Positions 27,365 through 35,839 of a DNA stretch of 64,000 nt are shown here, in pieces; within the stretch, counting starts at the first letter, position 1, and the number at the start of each line of letters is the position of its first letter. This DNA is from Streptomyces sp. R302 (GTDB lineage: Bacteria > Actinomycetota > Actinomycetes > Streptomycetales > Streptomycetaceae). Under the pieces are notes generated by a model. That model worked only from the letters and a program-made list of their open reading frames with translations. It was not told where the DNA came from and made no database searches. The stretch is taken from the NCBI RefSeq assembly GCF_012927245.1, contig NZ_JABBGE010000002.1:496001-560000 (forward strand), written 5' to 3'. The translations under genes were made by a program, and so were the position numbers.

Positions 27365-28003
27365 TCAGCCGAGCAGGCGAGGGGTCAGCGCCCCGCAGGG
27401 CAGGAGGTCGACCTCGGCGCCCGCGTCGCGGAGGTCGGTGAGGACGAGTTCGTCGTACATCAGGAGCCCGGACTGCTCGGGCCAGACGATGGCCCAGAGC
27501 CACAGTCCACGGGCCTCGCCGGCGAAGACCGCCCGGTCGTGGGGGGTGCCGGTGACGTGCCACAGGGGGGTGGGGCGGCCCGCGGCGAGGACCTTGGCCG
27601 CGGGCGGCTTGTCGATGGCCATGCCGGAGCCGGGGTCGGGGCCGTCGATGCCCGCGTACCGGGCGCCCAGGCCGACACCCAGCTCCTCGGCGACGAGCAG
27701 CAGCTCGCCGATGCCGCCGAGCGGGCCGGGCCCGGAGCAGGCGACGGCGGTGGCGCGGCCGCCGCTGCGGTCGTCACCGGCGTACGCGACGCCGGTGAAG
27801 AGCCAGCCGACGGGCAGCGGCCAGGGCATCCAGACGGGCACGTGGGAGCGGTGCACGACGACGCCGAGGCCTTCGATGCTGGGCGGGATCACCGGCTGCA
27901 GCGGGTGCACGGGTCCGTGTACGTCGCACTGCCAGGAGTCGGAGAAGAGACCGGGCGCCCTGACCCGCCCACCGCACTTCGGACAACTGGGTTCGCCCCT
28001 CAT
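27365..28003 (-). CDS. DUF6758 family protein with zinc-ribbon-like N-terminus
   Basis: About 212 residues. A CPKCGG ... CDVHG cysteine set at residues 7-30 looks like a small zinc ribbon. The rest is a Gly/Pro-rich globular domain with VPVWMPWPLPVGWLFTGVAYA and WLWAIVWPEQSG. Matches my memory of DUF6758; function unknown. ATG 28003 used; a TTG at 28012 sits closer to GGAGG and is an alternative. Confidence 0.8.
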   Translation of the reverse strand: MRGEPSCPKCGGRVRAPGLFSDSWQCDVHGPVHPLQPVIPPSIEGLGVVVHRSHVPVWMPWPLPVGWLFTGVAYAGDDRSGGRATAVACSGPGPLGGIGELLLVAEELGVGLGARYAGIDGPDPGSGMAIDKPPAAKVLAAGRPTPLWHVTGTPHDRAVFAGEARGLWLWAIVWPEQSGLLMYDELVLTDLRDAGAEVDLLPCGALTPRLLG

Positions 28004-28112
28004 AGGGCTCAACGGTCCTCCCGCGCGCGCCTCCCGTCAAGGACGGCCGCGACCGATCACCCGTCCGGCCGGGAGCGTTCACCCCGGCGCGCGCCGCCCC
28101 TCGGCCCCGGGG

Positions 28113-28703
28113 TCAGTCCAGGGCGACCGAGCCGCGCAGCGGGTCGCGCAGGTCCGTGCCCTTCGCGAGCCAGCGCTCCTCCAGGGCCTGCGCGCCGTGC
28201 ACCCGCTTCCAGGCCGCCTCGTTGGGCGTCATCGGCAGCAGCGGCAGGAAGCGCACGGGGTCCATCGGCTCGTCGAGCTCCAGGTCCTCCACGAGCCCGC
28301 CGGACTCGGCGACGAGCACCGAGCTGAAGCCGGCCCCCGGCCAGAGCGGCTCGCCGACGTCCAGCGAGGCGCCGGCGGCCACGATCAGGCCCTCCACCTG
28401 AGGGGTGGCGGCGAGCACCGCGAGCGGGCGCAGCACCTTGTCGGTGTCGGCGCGCCCCAGGCGTACGGTCAGGACCAGCTCGGCGCGCGGGCCCTTGACG
28501 GGGTCGGCGAGGGCGGCGGTCGGGTCGGCCATCGGGGCGGCGGACATGCCGAGCGTGGCGTAGCGGACGAGCCCGGCCTCCGCGTCAACGAAGCGGAGCA
28601 CCTCGATCCGGTCGGTGCCGAGGAAGGTCACCGCGGCCCGCGCGTCGGGTTCGCCCAGGGCCGTACGCAGCCGGGCCTCGACCAGTGCAAGAACTTCTCC
28701 CAT
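28113..28703 (-). CDS. Suppressor-of-fused (SUFU) domain protein
   Basis: A 196-residue protein that matches the bacterial SUFU-like family: VLALVEARLRTALGEP, YATLGMSAAPM, KGPRAELVLTVR, then VAESGGLVEDLELDEPMDPV and FLPLLPMTPNEAAWKRVHGA. Bacterial members are of unknown function and are often linked to polymorphic-toxin immunity; nothing here shows a toxin partner. ATG 28703 has only a weak ribosome binding site. Confidence 0.82.
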   Translation of the reverse strand: MGEVLALVEARLRTALGEPDARAAVTFLGTDRIEVLRFVDAEAGLVRYATLGMSAAPMADPTAALADPVKGPRAELVLTVRLGRADTDKVLRPLAVLAATPQVEGLIVAAGASLDVGEPLWPGAGFSSVLVAESGGLVEDLELDEPMDPVRFLPLLPMTPNEAAWKRVHGAQALEERWLAKGTDLRDPLRGSVALD

Positions 28704-29126
28704 GCGGCGAGCATAGATCGCGTATGGAACGGGCAAAGTAAGGGATTGACCCTCGGTCGGCTGATAGTGTTGGCCACTGGTCGGGTTTCCCGACTGTGCG
28801 TCACACGTCATCCCTCACGAGGGACCGGCCGGAGGAGGTGGGACTGCGATGGACCGAAGTCGATCGGGCAGTACCAGCCGCTCTTCCGCCGCACCGCACC
28901 CCAGCCCGGTGCGTTCCCCCCTCCGGTGACCCCGGGTCCCTGAACCGCGGACCCCCTTCCCCGGCATCGCGTACGACGGAAGAGCACCTCCTCTTTGCCT
29001 GTCTGAGTTGCGAACGCCGTCACCGCGATCCGCCGGTGCCGCCCGCTTTGTGGACGACGTCCTTCTCCCGTCCTCATTCCGGGTTGCGCCACGCTCGCCG
29101 ACGGCCTGTCCGTGAAGGAGCACGCC
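28704..29126. promoter_or_regulatory. 423-base divergent region upstream of corA-like gene
   Basis: This holds promoters for the SUFU and corA-like genes. TTGACC at 28746-28751 is a possible -35 but no well-spaced -10 is obvious. A strong ribosome binding site and 26-codon frame begin at 28849, so the corA-like mRNA probably has a long leader. Confidence 0.4.
28849..28929 (+). CDS. Possible 26-codon upstream ORF in the corA leader
   Basis: ATG 28849 is preceded by GGAGGAGGTGGG at good spacing, one of the strongest ribosome binding sites in the window. The frame encodes a Ser/Arg/Pro-rich peptide starting MDRSRSGSTSRSS and ending AAPHPSPVRSPLR, then TGA. It lies 197 bases before the transporter ATG. 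Translation is not proven; a leader-peptide role is inferred. Confidence 0.45.
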   Translation: MDRSRSGSTSRSSAAPHPSPVRSPLR

Positions 29127-30254
29127 ATGTCGATGATCCGTGACCTGCGCGCCGCCGTTCGGCCCAGCCTGCGTCCGAGCCTGCGCAAGACCCCGACCAC
29201 GTACACGAACTACGACCCGACCCGCGACCACTCGGCCTCCACCGCCATCGTCGACTGCGCGGTCTACCGCGACGGCCGGCGCATCGACGACCGCGCCTGC
29301 CTCACCCCGCGCGGCGCGATGTCGCAGGTGCGGGAGTCCGGCGGCTTCGCGTGGATCGGCCTGCACGAGCCGACCGAGGCCGAATTCGCCGGCATCGCCG
29401 CCGAGTTCGGACTCCACCCGCTCGCCGTCGAGGACGCCGTCCACGCCCACCAGCGGCCCAAGCTGGAGCGGTACGACGACACCCTCTTCACCGTCTTCAA
29501 GACGATCCACTACGTGGAGCACGCCGAACTCACCGCCACCAGCGAGGTGGTGGAGACCGGCGAGGTGATGTGCTTCACCGGCCCCGACTTCGTCATCACC
29601 GTCCGGCACGGCGGCCAGGGCTCGCTGCGCAACCTCCGCCACCGCCTCCAGGGCGAGCCCGAACTCCTCGCCAAGGGCCCCTCGGCCGTGCTGCACGCCC
29701 TCGCCGACCACGTCGTCGACGGCTACATCGCGGTCGCCGACGCCGTCGAACTCGACATCGACCAGCTGGAGATCGACGTCTTCTCGCCCGCCGCGAAGGG
29801 CTCCACGCGCGGCACCGACACCGGCCGGATCTACCAGCTCAAGCGCGAGGTCCTGGAGTTCAAGCGGGCCGTCAGCCCGCTGCTGCGCCCGATGCAGCTG
29901 CTCTCCGAGCGGCCGATGCGGCTGGTCGACCCGGACATCCAGAAGTACTTCCGGGACGTCGCCGACCACCTCGCCCGCGTCCAGGAGCAGGTCGTCGGCT
30001 TCGACGAGCTGCTGAACTCGATCCTCCAGGCCAACCTGGCGCAGGCGACCGTCGCGCAGAACGAGGACATGCGCAAGATCACCTCGTGGGCGGCGATCGT
30101 CGCCGTCCCCACGGCGGTCTGCGGGGTCTACGGCATGAACTTCGAGTACATGCCGGAGCTCCAGTGGAAGTACGGCTACCCGATGGTCCTCGGCGGCATC
30201 GCCGTCATCTGCTTCGCGATCCACCGCACCCTGAAGCGCAACGGCTGGCTGTAG
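29127..30254 (+). CDS. corA: CorA-family magnesium/cobalt transporter
   Basis: A 375-residue CorA-type divalent-cation channel: a long soluble alpha/beta and helical cytoplasmic domain (FAWIGLHEPTEAEF, HPLAVEDAVHAHQRPKLERY, FDELLNSILQANLAQATVAQN) and two C-terminal membrane helices. The first ends in the signature YGMNF (GMN motif) near residue 337, followed by the short loop MPELQWKYGYP. ATG 29127 has GAAGGAG at ideal spacing. It may import Mg2+. Other Mg2+-type proteins lie at 35840-37676. Confidence 0.93.
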   Translation: MSMIRDLRAAVRPSLRPSLRKTPTTYTNYDPTRDHSASTAIVDCAVYRDGRRIDDRACLTPRGAMSQVRESGGFAWIGLHEPTEAEFAGIAAEFGLHPLAVEDAVHAHQRPKLERYDDTLFTVFKTIHYVEHAELTATSEVVETGEVMCFTGPDFVITVRHGGQGSLRNLRHRLQGEPELLAKGPSAVLHALADHVVDGYIAVADAVELDIDQLEIDVFSPAAKGSTRGTDTGRIYQLKREVLEFKRAVSPLLRPMQLLSERPMRLVDPDIQKYFRDVADHLARVQEQVVGFDELLNSILQANLAQATVAQNEDMRKITSWAAIVAVPTAVCGVYGMNFEYMPELQWKYGYPMVLGGIAVICFAIHRTLKRNGWL

Positions 30255-30278
30255 CGGCGTCCCGATAGGCTGCGGGCC

Positions 30279-30782
30279 ATGACTGAAGAGCTGTTCCTCG
30301 TCGAGGAGGCCACCAAGAAGTCCGGCCTCGTCTGGGTCCGGGGCACCGGGCCCGCCCGGGCGCTCTGGCACGTCTGGCACGACGGCGCCGCCCACGTGGT
30401 CGGCGACGGCCCCGGCGAGCAGCCACTGCCCGGCCTCGCCGACGGCGCCACCGCCGAGGTCACCGTCCGCAGCAAGGACAAGGGCGGCCGGATCGTCGCC
30501 TGGACGGCCGCCGTACGTCAGCTGACCCCCGGCACCGAGGAGTGGGACGCGGCCGTCGCCGAACTGAAGGGCAAGCGGCTCAACGCCCCCGACGGCGAGG
30601 CCATGCCCGAGCGCTGGGCGCGCGAGTGCCGCGTCCTGCGCCTCGACCCGCGCACCGCCACCACCGCGCTGCCCGACGCCTCGCTCGCCGCCGTCCCCCT
30701 GCCGTCCCCGGCGACCACCCGCCGGCCGGTCCCGGCCGCCCTGCCGAAGCTGCTCCTCCGCCGGAAGAAGAAGCGGCGCTAG
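30279..30782 (+). CDS. Conserved hypothetical protein with basic C-terminus
   Basis: A 167-residue protein starting MTEELFLVEEATKKSGLVWV. It has a small beta-rich N-terminal domain (ARALWHVWHDGAAHVV, ATAEVTVRSKDKGGRIVAW) and ends with LLLRRKKKRR. Family not recognised. It follows corA by 24 bases on the same strand and is likely co-transcribed. A hairpin at about 30791-30821 follows. Confidence 0.75.
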   Translation: MTEELFLVEEATKKSGLVWVRGTGPARALWHVWHDGAAHVVGDGPGEQPLPGLADGATAEVTVRSKDKGGRIVAWTAAVRQLTPGTEEWDAAVAELKGKRLNAPDGEAMPERWARECRVLRLDPRTATTALPDASLAAVPLPSPATTRRPVPAALPKLLLRRKKKRR

Positions 30783-31272
30783 TGCCCCTCCCGGACCCCG
30801 GGCCTTCAGGCCCAGGGCTCCGGCGTTGCCGTGTGACACCCGGTTCGTCGATCCACTCGCCGACCGCCGGCAAGGAGGTCGCCCTGGCCGGCACCGCGCA
30901 CGCGGTGAGTGCGAGCACAGCGGCCGGGCGGTGGTGCACCCCGCGCGGGTCACGCGGGTCCGGCGCCCCGGCCGGCCGCTCCAGCGGGCCCGATCGCCAC
31001 GAACCGCGCGTCACGCGACGCCGAAGCCGGCGGCCCGGATCGCTGCCACAAGGCGTGACCCGTGATCCTCAAGCGGGAGCAACGGGTGATCTGCCTCCAT
31101 CGTGCGGTGGCTCACGGTTCGCTGGTACGCGGTGAGCCAGGGATGAAGTGACTGTGCCGGGTCGTCATCCAGCGGTGGATGCGTACGTGTTCGCGCCGGC
31201 GCCTCGTTTGGCCGCGGGTGGGGACGGGGAAGAGGCGAGTGCCGTTCATGGCCAGGGGAGAGGGTGCGGGGG
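30783..31272. other. 490-base region at left border of accessory island
   Basis: It begins with a hairpin containing GGGCC-TTCA-GGCCC (about 30800-30813), probably the terminator of the gene ending at 30782. A minus-strand frame resembles a broken lipoprotein signal (LTACAVPARATSLPAVGEWI, about 30800-30930), and another ends at 31011. Neither is an intact gene. The region looks like degraded sequence at an insertion boundary. Confidence 0.4.
31011..31100 (-). pseudogene. Possible 3' gene remnant
   Basis: The frame ending at 31011 reads naturally at its C-terminus: MEADHPLLPLEDHGSRL followed by VAAIRAAGFGVA. Upstream of about 31200 the reading becomes low-complexity shadow of the plus-strand gene. 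It may be the 3' end of a gene cut by the island, or a 29-residue peptide from ATG 31100. Low confidence. Confidence 0.3.
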
Positions 31273-31704
31273 ATGCTGAACGAGTCGCTGATAGCGCTGG
31301 CCGCGGCGGGTGGGACGGCCGTGGTGCAGGCTGCCGGGACGGAGGCGTGGGGGAGCGTCCGCGACGGCGTGGTCCGGATCTTCCGGCGTCGTCCGGGCCG
31401 GAGCGGTGAGGACGACGTGGAGCTCGACCTGGAGCGGACGGAGCTGGTCCGGGCGTCGCAGGACGCGGAGGGAAACAGCCGCCAGGCGAGTCTGTGGGAG
31501 GCGCGTTTCTCGGCCCTGCTCGGCGATGTGGACGACCGGCTTCGGCAGCAGACGGAGGCGGAGCTGAGGCAGCTGATCGCCTTGGTTCCGGCGGTGGCGG
31601 ACCGGTATCCGGTGCTGCACGTCCACGACAACACCTACGACAAGTCCCCGCAGCAGTACGGCAACCACAACCACATGCAGAACCACTACGGCTCCGACAC
31701 GTGA
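31273..31704 (+). CDS. Small partner protein of the STAND ATPase
   Basis: A 143-residue helical protein: LIALAAAGGTAVVQAAGTEAW, a basic VRIFRRRPGRSG patch, then ASLWEARFSALLGDVDDRLRQQ and LRQLIALVPAVADRY. The last 22 residues are Asn/His/Gln-rich and contain YDKSPQQYGNHNHMQ. I know similar proteins only as Streptomyces neighbours of NB-ARC/TPR ATPases. Its stop overlaps the GTG of the ATPase (GTGA), so they are translationally coupled and probably act together. ATG 31273 has GAGAGGG upstream; GTG 31264 is possible. Codon choice is less GC-biased than in the flanking genes. Confidence 0.75.
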   Translation: MLNESLIALAAAGGTAVVQAAGTEAWGSVRDGVVRIFRRRPGRSGEDDVELDLERTELVRASQDAEGNSRQASLWEARFSALLGDVDDRLRQQTEAELRQLIALVPAVADRYPVLHVHDNTYDKSPQQYGNHNHMQNHYGSDT

Positions 31705-34481
31705 CGCGTGAACCCGACGTCCCGGACGGTTCGAGCAGACGACGGACGGACGTCACCCACCTGACGGGAATCACCTACCGCGAGAGCCCTCAGCAGATGG
31801 GGGACCACGGCGTTCAGATCAACACCTGGAATCTGCCCCGGGAGGTCAGGGCCCAGGTGGTGGGACGGATGCCCGACGTCGGCCGTTGGGTCGACCGGGA
31901 GATCGAGACCCGACAGGTGCTGGCCGGGCTGGACCCCGCCCGCGGCGCCTCGGGACCGGTGGTCGTCCACGGCCCGGCTGGTGTGGGCAAGACCCTCCTG
32001 CTCAGGGCGGTGGCCCAGGAGGCGCGGCGCGGCCGGCGCCGCTGGTTCAGCGGCGAGCTGTTCATCGACATGGGGAACCGGCCTGGCGGCACGGGGACGG
32101 TCGGCGACGGGCTGAGCCAGGCTCTGCGCATGCTGGCCGTCGCGCTGGACCGGCCCGTGCCCCGGTCGGGGACACCCGACGAGCAGCGAGAGCTGTTCGT
32201 CCGCTGTCTGCTCGACCACGGCGAGGCGCACGGCAAGCCGGTGCTGATCGTCCTGGACGGGGTCACCGCGGCCGAGCAGGTCACGCCGTTCCTGCCGCCC
32301 GGCGGCACCGCGCGGCTGTTGGTCGCCAGCCGCCGACAGTTGACCGCGCTGTTGGACGAGCACGCGGAATTCCACGCTCTCGACCGGCTCGCGCCTTCCG
32401 ACGCGGTCGCTCTCCTGGGCGCTGTCGTCGAGCACGCGCTCGGCAGGGACAAGCGGATCACCGACGATCCCGAAGGCGCGCGGGCAGTGGCCGAGCTCTG
32501 CGACCACCTGCCGTTCGCCCTGATGCGAGCGGCACGCATTCTCGTCCTTCAGCCGGGCATGTCCATCGCCAGACTCCACGACAGGCTTGCCGACTCCTCC
32601 GGGCGGCTCGCCGAACTGGACACCGGAGACCTGAGCGTACGCTCCGCCCTCGACGAGTCGTACCGACTGCTCTCCACCCACGCCCGGAGAACGCTCCGGT
32701 TCCTGGCGCTCCACCCCGGACCCGACATCAGCGTCCACGCCGCCGCCGCGCTTGAGGGCGTCTCACCGCTGGTGGCCGCCAGACGGCTGAGCGAGCTGCA
32801 CGACCTGCGTTTCCTCGAACAGAGCACAGGCTACGACGGGTACCGCTTCGAATCCCTCGTACTTTTGTACGCCCAGGAGCGCTGCCAGGAAGTCCCCGCC
32901 GACGAGCGGGAGTACGCGTTCACCCGGCTCCTGGACCACTACGAGGTGACGGCCAGGACCGCCGTCACGCGTCTGCCCGGTGTCCCGGGAGACGCTCGCA
33001 CGGTCCATGGGGAGTGGGGAGGAAGGTCGGCGCCGCACTCTGCCGCTCGCGCTCAAGCGGGCTTGGGTACCGTCGGCTCCGCGCTCGCGTGGCTGGACGC
33101 AGAGCGGCCGAACCTGGTGGCCGCCGTGCTCCGCTCCCAGGACCACGAGCAGGCAGACGCACCCGCCGTATCCCTGGCCTTCGCCCTGACACCGTTCTTC
33201 GACCTGCGTAAGCACTGGGACGACTGGGTGCTCACCCACGAGACGGCGGCCCGCCTCGCGCGTCGTTCCGGCTTCCGGGAATCCCGAAGCCACCTGCTGC
33301 GGGAGATCGGCAGGGCGTACCACCAACAGAGCCTCCTGAACGAGGCATTGGCCCACTACCGAGCGTCGGTGGACGCCGGGGACCCTCGGAACAGCCACCT
33401 GGACGTGACGGCCTCCCTCATGTACCGGGCGCTGAGCGAGCTCGATGAACCCCTGAGGACCGGCTCCGAGGGCGCCGCCGCGCTCGAACACGTGCTGAAG
33501 GCCTGTGAGCAGCGCCCCTCTCGGGACATCCTGAGGACGGGAAGCGGGATCGCGGCGATCCTCAACAATCTCGGTGTCGTGGCGGCCCGTCACGGTGATG
33601 GCCCGAAGGCCCTCGCGCGGCACGAGCAGGCTGTCGAGCACAGCAGACGGGGCAGGGACGCACACCGCGAGGGCCAGTCGCTCGTACACCTGGGGAACGT
33701 CCGACTGCACAGCGGCGACCTGGGGGCCGCCCGGGACTCCTACCGGCGGGCCTTCCACGCCTTCCCGGCCGAGGACCGGTTCGGACGGGGTCAGGCCGCG
33801 TACAACCTGGGACTCGCCTGCGCGGCGACGGGAAACGTTCGCGAGACCCGCGACTGGCTGCGGATCGCGATCCAGCACTTCTCCGAGGTTCGCCCCGACG
33901 CGGCGCGGCACGAGGCGAGGAAGCTGGAGCAACAGGCGCGGGAGGCACACCGGACGATCCGCCGTCTCGTCCGCCGTCGCGCTTCGCTACGGCGCGTCCC
34001 CTTGAAGCCGCTCAGCCCTCTCATCGCCCTGCCGCCGGCAGCCGCCCTGCCTCTGTACGACGCCTCCCCGGGCACCCCCGACAGCCTCGCCGCCGGGCGT
34101 CACCTCCCGGACGGCTACCTGGCGTCACACGGTCTGGTCGTACCGTCGCTCTCGGACGGCTCCACCCTCACCGCTCTCCCCGTGGGCACTGTCGCCGACG
34201 CGACCGGCCCCACCGTCTCCCCGCTGCCTGTCGACGCAGCGGAGGAACGGCCCGCCCCGAGGCCCGCTCACCAGTACGGCTTCGGCGGATCGCGCCCGCG
34301 TGACACGAAGGCGGGCGGTCACCGCTCCTCCGTCCCTGCTGCCGACGACACCTCCTCGTCCAGCGGATCGAGCAGCTACGACTCTTCTCCCTCGTCCTCC
34401 TCGTCCCCGTCCGACGAGGATTACGGCTCTTCGTACAGCGTCGATTCCGCGTTCGACAACGATGACGAGCCCTCCTACTGA
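31701..34481 (+). CDS. STAND-class NB-ARC ATPase with TPR repeats
   Basis: About 926 residues. A short N-terminus has YRESPQQMGDHGVQIN (26-41), echoing the partner protein. The NB-ARC has Walker A GPAGVGKT (91-98), Walker B VLIVLDGV (about 181), a sensor-like LLVASRRQL, a GLPLA-like CDHLPFALMRAA and an ARC winged-helix region RSALDESYRLLSTHARRTL. TPRs span about 500-760 (LREIGRAYHQQSLLNEALAH, AILNNLGVVAARHGDGPKAL, SLVHLGNVRLHSGDLGAARD). The tail is disordered, Ser/Asp-rich, ending DNDDEPSY. STAND ATPases are signal-activated oligomerising switches used in regulation and phage defence. No effector enzyme domain is visible. GTG 31701 overlaps the upstream stop. Confidence 0.88.
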   Translation: MTREPDVPDGSSRRRTDVTHLTGITYRESPQQMGDHGVQINTWNLPREVRAQVVGRMPDVGRWVDREIETRQVLAGLDPARGASGPVVVHGPAGVGKTLLLRAVAQEARRGRRRWFSGELFIDMGNRPGGTGTVGDGLSQALRMLAVALDRPVPRSGTPDEQRELFVRCLLDHGEAHGKPVLIVLDGVTAAEQVTPFLPPGGTARLLVASRRQLTALLDEHAEFHALDRLAPSDAVALLGAVVEHALGRDKRITDDPEGARAVAELCDHLPFALMRAARILVLQPGMSIARLHDRLADSSGRLAELDTGDLSVRSALDESYRLLSTHARRTLRFLALHPGPDISVHAAAALEGVSPLVAARRLSELHDLRFLEQSTGYDGYRFESLVLLYAQERCQEVPADEREYAFTRLLDHYEVTARTAVTRLPGVPGDARTVHGEWGGRSAPHSAARAQAGLGTVGSALAWLDAERPNLVAAVLRSQDHEQADAPAVSLAFALTPFFDLRKHWDDWVLTHETAARLARRSGFRESRSHLLREIGRAYHQQSLLNEALAHYRASVDAGDPRNSHLDVTASLMYRALSELDEPLRTGSEGAAALEHVLKACEQRPSRDILRTGSGIAAILNNLGVVAARHGDGPKALARHEQAVEHSRRGRDAHREGQSLVHLGNVRLHSGDLGAARDSYRRAFHAFPAEDRFGRGQAAYNLGLACAATGNVRETRDWLRIAIQHFSEVRPDAARHEARKLEQQAREAHRTIRRLVRRRASLRRVPLKPLSPLIALPPAAALPLYDASPGTPDSLAAGRHLPDGYLASHGLVVPSLSDGSTLTALPVGTVADATGPTVSPLPVDAAEERPAPRPAHQYGFGGSRPRDTKAGGHRSSVPAADDTSSSSGSSSYDSSPSSSSSPSDEDYGSSYSVDSAFDNDDEPSY

Positions 34482-34726
34482 GGAGCGGACGGAGTCCGAC
34501 TGCGGTCCCAGGCGGGTATCTCCACACAGGAGTCGCAGTCGCGCCCGCTCCGGAGCGGCAGAACTCCAGGAACTTCGAGCGGTTCCTGGTCTTCTTGATG
34601 TGCCCGTGGAGCTGGTCCTTGCCCAGGTCGTAGGCGGCGAGCAGGCTCTCCGACTAGGTGCTGTCCGAGCGGCCGGCGGGCCGGTGCTCCAGGCGCTGTG
34701 GGACTGGGGCGCCGGCCGAGCCCGGT
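34482..34726. other. Right border of the accessory island
   Basis: About 245 bases without an intact gene. It contains the IS630-type remnant (34555-34653) and an 8-bp inverted repeat CGACTGCG/CGCAGTCG that might end the ATPase transcript. Confidence 0.4.
34555..34653 (-). pseudogene. IS630-family transposase fragment
   Basis: Read on the minus strand, this gives SESLLAAYDLGKDQLHGHIK followed by KTRNRSKFLEFCR. This resembles the catalytic-core segment of IS630-type transposases (pattern AYDLxxDxLxGHxKxxKNRxxFLEFCRYLR), known to me from actinobacterial copies. The frame has a stop (TAG) just upstream and loses similarity right after FLEFCR, so only about 33 codons survive. It marks old transposition next to the STAND cassette. 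Confidence 0.55.
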
Positions 34727-35533
34727 TCAGGTCCGGGGCAGCTGGCGGCCGTAGTCGAGGGTCTCCTCGCGGTCCGGCTCGGCCAGCGGGAAGTCCTTGT
34801 CCCACTCGGAGAGGACGACCAGGCCCGCACCGCCGCCGCGGGCGAACCGCAGCGGGTACGGCGAGCCCTCCAGGGCCACGTCGAGGGTGCCGCCCTGGCC
34901 CTCCGCGCCGCCCTTCACCTTCACCGTGCGGACGCCGCCGATCTGGTCCCGGTCGCCCTTGACGACCTCGCCGTGCAGCCCGATCAGTCCGCGCAGCAGC
35001 TGGTCCATCTCCGTGAAGCCGCGCAGCTGCTTGTACGAGGGGTCGTCGCTCGGCACCTTCACGTACTTGTCGCCGAGCTTGTCGGCGGCCTCCGTGTCGG
35101 CCTCGGTGGGCTTGCCGTCGCCCTCCTTCTCGTGCGACCAGAAGCCGGCGTCGGCCTTGAGGTAGAGCGCGTCGCCGACCCGCAGCAGCTCGAAGGTGTT
35201 GTTCTTCGTGGTCACCGAGCCGGTGCCGCCGTTCTGCTTCAGCCGCATGTTCAGCTTGAAGGTGCCGCCCTTGCTGACCAGGGTGCCCGCGAGCCGTACC
35301 GCCTTCGCGGCGTCCGCCGCCGTGCGGGCCTCCCGCTCGATCTCCGGCGCCGACAGCTTCCCGACCCCGTTCGTCCCCTCGTCGGGATCGGCCCCGCAGG
35401 CCGTCAGACCCACCGCCAGCCCCGCGCACAGCACCAGCGGCACGGCCGCCCGGCGGAACCGGCCCGCGGGGGCCGTGCGGGCGCGTGCCGACGGCACGGA
35501 CGGAATACGCGATGACGGGGTGCGGACGGCCAC
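34727..35533 (-). CDS. Secreted lipoprotein (LppX/LprG-like)
   Basis: A 268-residue lipoprotein with a basic start, hydrophobic VPLVLCAGLAVG and lipobox LTAC near residue 46. The mature part has TAADAAKAVRLAGTLVSKGG, LRVGDALYLKADAGFWSHE and GEVVKGDRDQIGGVRTVKVKG, resembling LppX/LprAFG-type or DUF6612-like lipid-binding folds. The role may be lipid or cell-envelope carrier; not certain. GTG 35533 follows GAGAGG. Confidence 0.8.
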   Translation of the reverse strand: MAVRTPSSRIPSVPSARARTAPAGRFRRAAVPLVLCAGLAVGLTACGADPDEGTNGVGKLSAPEIEREARTAADAAKAVRLAGTLVSKGGTFKLNMRLKQNGGTGSVTTKNNTFELLRVGDALYLKADAGFWSHEKEGDGKPTEADTEAADKLGDKYVKVPSDDPSYKQLRGFTEMDQLLRGLIGLHGEVVKGDRDQIGGVRTVKVKGGAEGQGGTLDVALEGSPYPLRFARGGGAGLVVLSEWDKDFPLAEPDREETLDYGRQLPRT

Positions 35534-35839
35534 CTGCGCTGCCTCTCGTTCTGCGGTGCGGGGGGGAACGGGGCCCCGGCCACGCGCACACACGGCGGGA
35601 GGGGCCGCCGGGGTCGGCCGGACGGGCCGGCCGGTGCCGGTGGGGGGCGGCAGACCGCAGCGTACCCGGGCGGGCCCGGCGCCCCCGCAGGCAGCCGGAC
35701 GGCGGCGCTGCCGGAGCGGGGCGGAACACCACGGGCTAGCCTGAACCCTGCGGAGTCCGCCCAGGACATCGTAAAAGCCGCGAAGCCCCCGGAGGCGGCG
35801 CGGCGACCCGGATCGTGCGGCACCGAGGAGGCGCGAGGC
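35534..35839. promoter_or_regulatory. Divergent promoter region (306 bases)
   Basis: It separates the lipoprotein gene from the MgtE_N-CBS gene and should hold both promoters. No convincing -35/-10 pair or operator stands out. The sequence is very GC-rich throughout. Confidence 0.3.

Noticed and set aside
28815..30953. Long minus-strand frame opposite corA
   Set aside because: Mirror of the corA reading frame with acidic/Gly-Val shadow composition.
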